Assembly: GCA_951800675.1 (NCBI GenBank)
Contig: CATOKC010000051.1
Location: 1-20,999, forward strand
DNA from: an uncultured Oscillibacter sp.
GTDB lineage: Bacteria > Bacillota_A > Clostridia > Oscillospirales > Oscillospiraceae
DNA length: 20,999 bases
Direction of reading: 5' to 3'
The number at the start of each line of letters is the position of its first letter. Within the stretch, counting starts at the first letter, position 1. Position numbers and translations under genes: made by a program. The notes beneath the pieces are model-generated. The model saw only the letters and a program-made list of their open reading frames with translations, was not told where the DNA came from and made no database searches. This document shows positions 14,710 through 20,999 of this stretch, one piece after another.

Positions 14710-15261
14710 ATGCCCAAAAGGAATGTGAAACGGATGTGCTACGCCGCGCTGCTGGCGGCCATGTACCTGCCCCTGTCGCTCTACGCGGCGGTGCAGGTGG
14801 GGAATGTGCGGATTTCCTTCGGCTCCCTGCCGGTGGTGGCGGCCGCCCTGCTCTTCGGCCCGGTGGACGCGGTAATCGTGGCCATGGTGGGCGAGTTCTT
14901 CAAACAGCTTTTGACCTACGGCGTCACCTACACCACCGCGCTGTACCTGATCCCCCCGGCCCTCCGGGGCCTGGTGGTGGGCCTGGGGGCCCTTGCGCTG
15001 CTGTCCCTCCGGGGCCAGCGGCTGGAGGAGCGGCGGATGCTTTGCTATGCTGTTTGCGTCGTGGCGGCCGTCTGCACCACCCTGGGGAACACGCTGGTGA
15101 ACTGGCTGGACAGCGTGCTGATGGGCTACTATTTTCCAGGCCTGATTCTGGGTGATTTTGTCTGGCGGCTCATAGTGGGCATAATCAACGCCGTGGTGAT
15201 GTCCTCCCTGGCAATTCCCCTGGTGAAGGCGCTCCGGCAGCGGAATGCGGTCAGCCTGTAA
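14710..15261 (+). CDS. folT: ECF transporter S component, probable folate-specific FolT
   Basis: A 183-residue integral membrane protein with five or six hydrophobic segments, of the energy-coupling-factor substrate-binding (S) component type. Seen: N-terminal MCYAALLAAMYLPLS, the segment VRISFGSLPVVAAALLFGPV followed by DAVIVAMVGEF, typical of small S components, and a basic C-terminus. Folate specificity is inferred from the THF riboswitch directly upstream and folC directly downstream; the protein itself only shows the S-component class. The shared EcfA/EcfA'/EcfT module is not in the window and is normally encoded elsewhere. The start at 14710 is set by AGAGGAGG 8 nt upstream; the frame is open further upstream but that region is the riboswitch. 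Confidence 0.88.
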   Translation: MPKRNVKRMCYAALLAAMYLPLSLYAAVQVGNVRISFGSLPVVAAALLFGPVDAVIVAMVGEFFKQLLTYGVTYTTALYLIPPALRGLVVGLGALALLSLRGQRLEERRMLCYAVCVVAAVCTTLGNTLVNWLDSVLMGYYFPGLILGDFVWRLIVGIINAVVMSSLAIPLVKALRQRNAVSL

Positions 15262-15274
15262 AGGAGGCGGCTTT

Positions 15275-16546
15275 ATGACGGGAGAAGAGGCCGTGGCCTA
15301 CGTCTGGTCCCACGGGTGGGAGGCCCATGCCCCGGGCCTGGGCCGTATCCGGGAGCTGCTGCGCCGCCTGGAGGACCCCCAGAAGGGGCTGAGATTTATC
15401 CACGCGGCGGGCACCAACGGCAAGGGCAGCGTCTGCGCCTGTCTCGCCTCCGTGCTGGAGGCGGCGGGGTATCGGGTGGGGCTGAACACGTCCCCCCATC
15501 TGGAACGCTTTCATGAGCGCATCCGGGTGAACGGGGAGGAGATTTCCGATGAAGCCCTTGGGGCGGTGATGGACCGGGTCCGCCCCGCGGCGGAGGCCAT
15601 GGCGGAGCACCCCACGGAGTTCGAGCTGATCACCGCCGCCGCCTTCCTGCACTTTCAGGAGCAGGCCTGTGATATCGTGGTCCTGGAGACCGGCCTGGGC
15701 GGGGGCCTGGACGCCTCCAACGTCATCGAGACTCCAGAGCTGGCAATCCTCACCGCCATGGGCATGGACCACGCCGCCATTCTGGGCCCCACCCTTCGGG
15801 ACATCGCCGCCGCCAAGGCGGGGATTATCAAGCCGGGCGGGACCGTGGTCAGCCGGGGGGGCTGTCCCGAGGCGGACGAGGTGTTTCGCCAGGTCCGCCA
15901 AGAGCGGGGGGCGGACTTGACGGAGCTGGACCTCTCCCGGCTGCGGGTCCGGCGGCTGGACCTGGAGGGCGCGGTTTTCGACTTCGTCCCCTGGGAGAAC
16001 CTGACCATCCCCCTGGCGGGGGCCTATCAGGCGGAGAACGCCGCCCTGGCCCTGACGGCCCTGGAGGCCTTGAAGAAAAAGGGATGGAGCATCCCGGAGG
16101 AGGCCGTCCGCCAAGGGCTGGCGGCGGTCCGTTGGCCGGGGCGCTTTGAGGTCCTGGGGAAACGCCCCGTTTTCCTCCTGGACGGCGCCCACAACGCCCA
16201 CGGAATGCGTGCGGCGGCGGAGAGCCTGCGGGCCCTCTTTCCCGGAAAAAGGCTGACCTTCCTCCTGGGCATCCTGGCGGACAAGGACGCCGGGGAGATG
16301 CTGGACCTGCTGGCCCCTCTGGCGGAGCGGGCCTTTGTCCTCCGGCCCGACAGCCCCCGGGCCATGGACCCGGCGGCGCTGTGCGCCCTTCTGGCGAAGC
16401 GCGGGGTGGAAGCCCGGCCCTGCGTTTCGGCGGAAGAGGGGCTGAACGCCGCCCTGGCGGCGGCGGGGGAAGCGGGGACGGTCTGCGCCCTGGGCTCCTT
16501 GTACCTCTGCGGCGAGGTTCGTGCCGCCTGGTTTAAAAGACGCTAA
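15275..16546 (+). CDS. folC: Folylpolyglutamate synthase / dihydrofolate synthase
   Basis: A 423-residue cytoplasmic Mur-ligase-family enzyme that adds glutamate to folates (and often to dihydropteroate) using ATP, retaining folate in the cell. Seen: the P-loop AAGTNGKGSVCACL (GTNGKGS at 46-52), the SPHLERFHERIRVNG folate-loop block, LETGLGGGLDASNV, DHAAILGPTLRDIAAAKAGI and, in the C-terminal domain, DGAHNAHGM. Length is normal (about 420-440). The ATG at 15275 has AAGGAGG 8 nt upstream; it starts 13 nt after the folT stop, so both should be under riboswitch control. Coupling import to polyglutamylation makes functional sense. Confidence 0.96.
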   Translation: MTGEEAVAYVWSHGWEAHAPGLGRIRELLRRLEDPQKGLRFIHAAGTNGKGSVCACLASVLEAAGYRVGLNTSPHLERFHERIRVNGEEISDEALGAVMDRVRPAAEAMAEHPTEFELITAAAFLHFQEQACDIVVLETGLGGGLDASNVIETPELAILTAMGMDHAAILGPTLRDIAAAKAGIIKPGGTVVSRGGCPEADEVFRQVRQERGADLTELDLSRLRVRRLDLEGAVFDFVPWENLTIPLAGAYQAENAALALTALEALKKKGWSIPEEAVRQGLAAVRWPGRFEVLGKRPVFLLDGAHNAHGMRAAAESLRALFPGKRLTFLLGILADKDAGEMLDLLAPLAERAFVLRPDSPRAMDPAALCALLAKRGVEARPCVSAEEGLNAALAAAGEAGTVCALGSLYLCGEVRAAWFKRR

Positions 16547-16559
16547 AAAAGGGAAAACA

Positions 16560-16587
16560 CCGCCCGGCGGCTTGACAAGCCGGGCGG
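16560..16587. terminator. Hairpin behind folC, possible terminator
   Basis: CCGCCCGGC (16560-16568) pairs with GCCGGGCGG (16579-16587), a 9-bp stem with a 10-nt loop. On the plus strand it is followed by ATACCTTT, a poor T-tract; on the minus strand it is followed by TGTTTT and later TTTTTT. It may terminate folC transcripts weakly. The loop contains the -35 of the next promoter. Confidence 0.5.
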
Positions 16588-16600
16588 ATACCTTTATGAT
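16572..16600 (+). promoter_or_regulatory. Promoter of the trmH-family gene
   Basis: TTGACA (16572-16577), a 17-nt spacer and TATGAT (16595-16600): perfect -35, five of six at the -10, ideal spacing. Transcription would start near 16607, leaving a leader of about 78 nt. The -35 lies in the loop and the spacer holds one arm of the hairpin behind folC. Confidence 0.82.
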
Positions 16601-16684
16601 AAGGAAGAATCTACATTTTGTCACGGCGGCGGACCGTCATTTCCGTCACTATGCCTAGGGCGGCAGGAGAGGAGGCGGATTGCC

Positions 16685-17467
16685 ATGGAGCGAATTACCA
16701 GCAAGACGAATCCCCTTTGCGTCCATCTGCGGAAGCTGGCCTCCTCCCGTTCCTACCGCGAGGAAACGGGAGAATTTTTGTGCGACAGCCCCAAGCTCCT
16801 CCGGGAGGCGGCGCTGTGGGGCGCGCCGATCCAGGCCCTGCTGTACACGGAGGGAACAGAGCTGCCCCGGGAGCCGGCAGAGCGCATTTCCCGGATAGCC
16901 CAGGTCAGCGAAAGCGTCATGCGCTCCGTCAGCCCCATGGAGACCCCCCAGGGGGTCGTCTTTTCCTGCCGCTTCCCCGGCGGCGGCCCACCGGTGCGGC
17001 TGGAGCCGGACGCCCGGGGGCGGATGCGGTATCTGGTGCTGGACGGAGTGCAGGACCCCGGCAACGTGGGCACCATCCTCCGGACGGCGGATGCCTTCGG
17101 GGCCGCGGTGATTTTGCTCCCTGGCTGTGCGGACCTCTATAATCCCAAAACGGTCCGGGCGGGGATGGGCGTCCATTTCCGCTCCGTCCTCCACCGCTGT
17201 ACGATGGAGGAGCTGACAGCCCTGTTGAAGGCGGCGGACCTGCCCCTCTACGGCGCGGCCCTTCGGGAGGATACCGCCGACGTGCGGGAGGTGGACCTGG
17301 GCCGCTGCGCCATGGCCGTGGGCAGCGAGGGCCGGGGCCTCTCGGCGGCGGTGCTGGCGGTCTGTGACCGGACGATTCGGATTCCCATGGACCCCCGATG
17401 CGAGTCTTTAAATGCCGCCTCGGCGGCCTCGGTGCTGCTGTGGGAGGCGGCCCGGGGAGAAATTTAA
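16685..17467 (+). CDS. TrmH/SpoU-family RNA 2'-O-methyltransferase
   Basis: A 260-residue SPOUT-class RNA methyltransferase that transfers a methyl group from SAM to a ribose 2'-OH in rRNA or tRNA. An N-terminal substrate-binding domain (about 1-100) precedes the knotted catalytic domain with motif 1 LDGVQDPGNVGTILRTADAF (catalytic-type Asn and Arg), motif 2 MAVGSEGRGLS and motif 3 ESLNAASAASVLLWEA. Length and N-terminal domain (LRKLASSRSYREETGEFLCD) resemble RlmB/TsnR-type enzymes rather than short TrmL; the exact RNA target is not decidable. The ATG at 16685 follows GAGGAGG by 9 nt. Confidence 0.92.
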   Translation: MERITSKTNPLCVHLRKLASSRSYREETGEFLCDSPKLLREAALWGAPIQALLYTEGTELPREPAERISRIAQVSESVMRSVSPMETPQGVVFSCRFPGGGPPVRLEPDARGRMRYLVLDGVQDPGNVGTILRTADAFGAAVILLPGCADLYNPKTVRAGMGVHFRSVLHRCTMEELTALLKAADLPLYGAALREDTADVREVDLGRCAMAVGSEGRGLSAAVLAVCDRTIRIPMDPRCESLNAASAASVLLWEAARGEI

Positions 17468-17471
17468 AAAA

Positions 17472-17500
17472 TTGACGCTTGCATTTTGGGTTTATTTAAT
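17472..17500 (+). promoter_or_regulatory. Promoter of dprA
   Basis: TTGACG (17472-17477), a 17-nt spacer and TTTAAT (17495-17500) in an AT-rich stretch between the trmH-family gene and dprA. A second reading, TTGCAT with a 15-nt spacer to TATAGT, is less good. Confidence 0.65.
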
Positions 17501-17552
17501 ATAGTATAAAGGACCTTGGAACAAAGACCCTGGGCAGAAGGAGGGGCGGGAC

Positions 17553-18761
17553 ATGCTGAAATACTGGGTGTGGCTGGCGGAGCTGCCGGGCTTGAAGGGC
17601 CCGGAGCGGCTGGCGCTTCTGCGGCACTTCGGCTCGCCGGAGGATATCTTCTTTGCCGACCGGGAGGAACTGCTCCTGACGGAGGACCTGCCTCCGGCCC
17701 GGGCGGAGCTGGCCCTGAACCACGACCTCTCCGAGGCCGACCGCGTTTTGGCGGACTGCCAGCGGCTGGGACAGCGCATCCTGACCATTCAGGACGCGGA
17801 GTATCCCCATCGCCTGCGGAACATCTTCGACCCGCCTTTGACCCTCTATGTCCGGGGCCATATGCCCGTCATGGACGAGGAAGCGGCCATCGCGGTGGTA
17901 GGCACCCGGGAATGTACACCCTACGGAACCGCCTGTGGAGAGCGGCTGGGCCGGGAGCTGGCAGCCTCCGGTGCGGTGGTGGTGACGGGCTTGGCCCGAG
18001 GCGTGGATTCCGCCGCCGCCCGGGGAGCCCTCCGGGCGGGAGGAACCGTCGTGGGCGTGACCGGCGGCGGTCTGGATGTCGTCTATCCCCCGGAAAATGG
18101 GGACTTGTACGCCGACGTGGCCGCCACGGGGGTGCTGCTGTCCGAGTATCCGCCGGGCTCCCCGCCGGATAAAGCCCACTTTCCCGTCCGAAATCGAATC
18201 ATGTCCGGCCTCAGCGTGGCCGCTCTGGTGGTGGAGGCCCCGGAGCGCAGCGGCGCGCTGATCACCGCCCGTCTGGCCCTGGAGCAGGGCCGGGAGGTCT
18301 ATGCCGTCCCCGGTCCCATTGACGCCCCGGACAGCGTGGGCTGCAACCGCCTGATCCGGGACGGCGCGGGCCTGGCGGCGGAGGGCTGGGACATCCTGCG
18401 GGATTTCCAGGAGCGTTTCCCGGAAAAGCTGCGTCCGGTCAAGGAGCTCCCGTCCTGGACGTCCCTGCCCACCCGGCGGCGGGCCGCGCCGGAGCCCCGG
18501 CGGAGGCCGGAGGCCGCCCCAGAGCAGGCGGAGGCCAAGACAGCCTCCCGGACCGTAAGCCAGTCGGGCCTGACCGACGATCAGATGGCCCTTTTGCGGG
18601 TCCTGGATTTGGAGAAGCCCATTCAGGTGGACGACCTGATTCAAAGCACCGGCATTCCCGCCCGGCGGGTCTCGTCGGCCTTGACCATGCTGGAAATTGA
18701 CGGCATGGTGAGCCAGCACGGCGGCAAGCGGTATACCCGCACCGTGACACTGGCGGAATAA
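17553..18761 (+). CDS. dprA: DNA processing protein DprA
   Basis: A 402-residue cytoplasmic protein that binds incoming single-stranded DNA during natural transformation and loads RecA. Seen: an N-terminal helical domain (about 1-75), then the Rossmann-like core with VVGTRECTPYG, VVTGLARGVDSAAARGAL, HFPVRNRIMSGLS and VVEAPERSGALITARLALEQ, then a basic Pro/Ala-rich linker (about 305-335) and a C-terminal winged-helix (DprA_WH, about 345-400). Length fits the longer Firmicute form. The start has GAAGGAGGGGCGG upstream and lies 85 nt after the preceding gene. It is followed 49 nt later by topA, a common Firmicute pairing. Presence of DprA alone does not show that the strain is competent. Confidence 0.96.
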   Translation: MLKYWVWLAELPGLKGPERLALLRHFGSPEDIFFADREELLLTEDLPPARAELALNHDLSEADRVLADCQRLGQRILTIQDAEYPHRLRNIFDPPLTLYVRGHMPVMDEEAAIAVVGTRECTPYGTACGERLGRELAASGAVVVTGLARGVDSAAARGALRAGGTVVGVTGGGLDVVYPPENGDLYADVAATGVLLSEYPPGSPPDKAHFPVRNRIMSGLSVAALVVEAPERSGALITARLALEQGREVYAVPGPIDAPDSVGCNRLIRDGAGLAAEGWDILRDFQERFPEKLRPVKELPSWTSLPTRRRAAPEPRRRPEAAPEQAEAKTASRTVSQSGLTDDQMALLRVLDLEKPIQVDDLIQSTGIPARRVSSALTMLEIDGMVSQHGGKRYTRTVTLAE

Positions 18762-18810
18762 CGCGAATTTCATTCCCCCTCCTGCGGGGCGGGAAACAAC
18801 GGAGGTAGCT

Positions 18811-20999
18811 ATGGCAAAGCAGTATTTGGTCATCGTGGAATCCCCGGCGAAGGCCAAGACCATCGGAAAGTATCTGGGGAAGGAGTACACCGTCAAGGCC
18901 TGTATGGGCCACCTGCGAGATCTGCCCAAGAGCAAGCTGGGCGTGGACCCGGAGCAGGATTTTGAGCCGGTTTACCAGCCCATCAAGGGCAAGGAAGATA
19001 TCATCAAGGACCTGAAAAAATCCGCCAAGGCGGCGGACACCGTGTTTCTGGCAACCGACCCGGACCGGGAGGGGGAGGCCATCTCCTGGCACTTAAAGCA
19101 CCTTCTGGACCTGTCGGACGAGAAGACCCGGCGGGTGACCTTCAACGAAATCACAAAAAAAGTGGTCCAGGAGAGCATCCAGTCCCCCCGGGCCATCGAC
19201 CAGAACCTGGTGGACGCCCAGCAGGCCCGGCGCATCCTGGACCGGCTGGTGGGCTATGAGCTGAGCCCCCTCCTGTGGAAAAAGGTCCGCCGGGGCCTCT
19301 CCGCCGGGCGGGTTCAGTCCGTGGCCACCCGGATGGTGGACGACCGGGAGCGGGAAATCGAGGCCTTCCAGCCGGAGGAGTACTGGACCCTGGACGTGAA
19401 CCTCCTGGGCGGCCACAAGCCCTTTGCCGCCCGCTACCACGGGAAGGACGGGAAGAAGGCGGAGCTGAAAAGCCAGGCCGAGGTGGACGCGGTGGTCCGG
19501 GAGACGGAAAACGCCGCCTTCTCGGTGAAGAGCGTGAAGCGCGCCGACAAGCAGCGCAGCCCCTCGCCCCCCTTCACCACCTCCACCATGCAGCAGGAGG
19601 CCTCCCGGAAGCTCAGCATGACCCCCCGGCGGACCATGGCCATCGCCCAGCAGCTCTACGAGGGCGTGGACATCGCCGGGGAGGGCACCGTGGGCCTCAT
19701 CACCTATATGCGTACCGACTCCCTGCGCCTTTCCGAGGAGGCCCTGGCGGAGGCCAAGAGCTTCATCCTGGGCCGCTACGGGGACGCCTACGCCAAAACC
19801 AACCGCTATAAGGCCAAGGCCAATGCCCAGGACGCCCACGAGGCCATCCGCCCCAGCAACGTCCGCTGGACCCCGGAGGATTTGAAAGCCGACCTCACCG
19901 GGGAGCAGTACCGGCTCTACCGCCTGATTTGGAGCCGCTTTGTGGCCTGCCAGATGTCCAACGCCGTGTACGACAGCGTGTCCGTGGAGATCGAGGCCAG
20001 CCGCCACGACTTCCGGGCCAGCTCCTCCAGCCTGAAATTCGCGGGTTACACCGCCGTTTATGAAGAAGGCAAGGACGAGGAGAAGGAGGAGAAGGAATCT
20101 CCCCTGCCGGAGCTCCAGGAGGGGGACGCCCTGGAGTTGAAGGACTTCGCGCCCAGCCAGCACTTCACCCAGCCCCCCGCCCGGTATACCGACGCGTCCC
20201 TCATCCGGGCCATGGAGGAGCAGGGCATCGGCCGGCCCTCCACCTACGCCCCCACCGTGTCCACGATTCTGGACCGGATGTATGTAGAAAAAGAGGGCAA
20301 GTATTTAAAAATCACCAACCTGGGCCGGGTGGTGACGGAGCTGATGAAGGATAAGTTTACCGACATCGCCGATCTGAAATTCACCGCCCACATGGAGGAG
20401 AAGCTGGACTCCGTGGAGGGGGGGAGCATCCCCTGGAAGGGGGTCCTGCGGGATTTCTACGGGGACTTCGACAAGAACCTCAAGCAGGCGGAGCGGGACC
20501 TGGAGGGCGTGCGCATCAAGGTGCCCGACGAGGTGTCCACGGAAGTGTGCCCCGAGTGCGGGCGGAACCTGGTGGTGAAAATGGGCCGGTTCGGACGCTT
20601 CCTGGCCTGTCCCGGCTTCCCGGATTGCGGCTTCACCATGCCCCTGGTGGTGGAGATGCCGGGCCGCTGTCCCAAGTGCGGCGGGCGGCTGATGAAGCGG
20701 ACGGGAAAGAGCAAGAAAAACGGGAAGCAGTACACCTACTACTGCTGTGAGCACACCACCAGCAAGGTGGAGGCGGAAAAATGCGACTTCATGACCTGGG
20801 ACGTGCCGGTAAAGGACGACTGCCCGGCCTGTGGGCAGACCATGTTCAAGAAAGCGGGCAAGGGAGCCCGGAAGCCTTTCTGCATCAACCCGGCGTGCTC
20901 CAACTTCCTGCCGGAGGATAAGCGGGGCTATCCCCGCTTCGCCGCCCGGAAGGAGGGGGAGGAGCCCCCCGCGGCGGAGGAGACGCCGGAGCAGCCCGC
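18811..20999 (+). CDS. topA: DNA topoisomerase I, 3' end beyond the window
   Basis: At least 729 residues of type IA topoisomerase, which relaxes negatively supercoiled DNA by single-strand passage. Seen: the TOPRIM domain with VIVESPAKAKTIGKYLG (Glu10) and TDPDREGEAISWH (Asp83, Asp85, Glu87), the gate region RRGLSAGRVQSVATRMV, and LITYMRTDSLR with catalytic Tyr299. QDAHEAIRPSN and EQGIGRPSTYAPTVSTIL belong to the core. The C-terminus has three zinc-ribbon repeats starting CPECG, CPKCGG and CPACGQ. After the third ribbon the frame is still open in a Glu/Pro-rich tail at the window edge, so the stop lies outside. The ATG at 18811 has GGAGG 5 nt upstream. It lies 49 nt after dprA and may be cotranscribed. 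Confidence 0.97.
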   Translation, partial: MAKQYLVIVESPAKAKTIGKYLGKEYTVKACMGHLRDLPKSKLGVDPEQDFEPVYQPIKGKEDIIKDLKKSAKAADTVFLATDPDREGEAISWHLKHLLDLSDEKTRRVTFNEITKKVVQESIQSPRAIDQNLVDAQQARRILDRLVGYELSPLLWKKVRRGLSAGRVQSVATRMVDDREREIEAFQPEEYWTLDVNLLGGHKPFAARYHGKDGKKAELKSQAEVDAVVRETENAAFSVKSVKRADKQRSPSPPFTTSTMQQEASRKLSMTPRRTMAIAQQLYEGVDIAGEGTVGLITYMRTDSLRLSEEALAEAKSFILGRYGDAYAKTNRYKAKANAQDAHEAIRPSNVRWTPEDLKADLTGEQYRLYRLIWSRFVACQMSNAVYDSVSVEIEASRHDFRASSSSLKFAGYTAVYEEGKDEEKEEKESPLPELQEGDALELKDFAPSQHFTQPPARYTDASLIRAMEEQGIGRPSTYAPTVSTILDRMYVEKEGKYLKITNLGRVVTELMKDKFTDIADLKFTAHMEEKLDSVEGGSIPWKGVLRDFYGDFDKNLKQAERDLEGVRIKVPDEVSTEVCPECGRNLVVKMGRFGRFLACPGFPDCGFTMPLVVEMPGRCPKCGGRLMKRTGKSKKNGKQYTYYCCEHTTSKVEAEKCDFMTWDVPVKDDCPACGQTMFKKAGKGARKPFCINPACSNFLPEDKRGYPRFAARKEGEEPPAAEETPEQP

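Noticed and set aside
15251..16624. 457-codon minus-strand frame opposite folC
   Set aside because: Composition typical of antisense GC-rich DNA and full overlap with a well-supported gene.
18762..18810. Terminator between dprA and topA
   Set aside because: TTCCC/GGGAA symmetry is short and lacks a T-run; the genes may be cotranscribed.
17496..20163. Long minus-strand frames opposite dprA and topA (479 and 356 codons)
   Set aside because: No family features; both opposed by genes with complete catalytic motifs.
1..20999. Undescribed defence, mobile or CRISPR-type system
   Set aside because: All clear reading frames are housekeeping, energy, folate or regulatory genes; no repeats-spacer array, transposase, integrase, toxin-antitoxin pair or nuclease module was seen.

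Overview
The window looks like chromosomal core DNA from an anaerobic, GC-rich, spore-forming-type Firmicute, most like the Oscillospiraceae/Ruminococcaceae (Flavonifractor-like). The evidence is an oxygen-sensitive class III ribonucleotide reductase, a complete Rnf ferredoxin:NAD+ oxidoreductase operon in the clostridial order C-D-G-E-A-B, a SpoVB/MOP-type flippase, an ECF folate transporter under a THF riboswitch, and the Firmicute dprA-topA neighbourhood. The family assignment is inferred from gene content and protein resemblance, not from a 16S gene.

Left part, minus strand (about 36-7303). Read in the transcription direction these are: a SpoVB-like flippase; a KdpD/KdpE-like two-component system with its own sigma-A-type promoter; nrdD-nrdG (anaerobic dNTP synthesis) behind a promoter overlapped by two NrdR-box-like sites; a small XRE-type regulator; and a DUF1622 membrane protein. 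No kdpFABC genes are present, and the kinase lacks the large cytoplasmic N-terminal part of classical KdpD.

Middle, plus strand (about 7365-9014). A PhzF-family isomerase gene and an Asp/Glu racemase-family gene form a two-gene unit, bounded by a TTGAAC-N17-TAAGAT promoter and a strong intrinsic terminator.

Rnf region (about 9105-14439). A near-consensus promoter and a leader of about 100 nt precede six tightly packed genes rnfCDGEAB, closed by an intrinsic terminator. The complex couples reduced-ferredoxin oxidation and NAD+ reduction to ion pumping across the membrane. RnfC and RnfB both end in similar Ala/Lys/Glu-rich tails.

Folate region (about 14486-16587). A promoter drives a THF riboswitch about 100 nt long, then an S-component (FolT) gene and folC. 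The expression platform appears to sequester the Shine-Dalgarno sequence, with a possible competing pairing inside the aptamer. Imported folate would then be trapped by polyglutamylation.

Right end (16572-20999). A TrmH-family RNA methyltransferase, dprA (DNA uptake/recombination) and topA (topoisomerase I, cut by the window end) follow. The trmH-family gene has a consensus-like promoter whose -35 lies in the loop of the hairpin behind folC.

I see no CRISPR array, mobile element, phage module, tRNA or rRNA, and no convincing undescribed multi-gene system. The most interesting material is regulatory: the riboswitch switch architecture, the NrdR-type promoter, the Rnf promoter/leader with a two-codon reading frame, and the promoter embedded in a hairpin.
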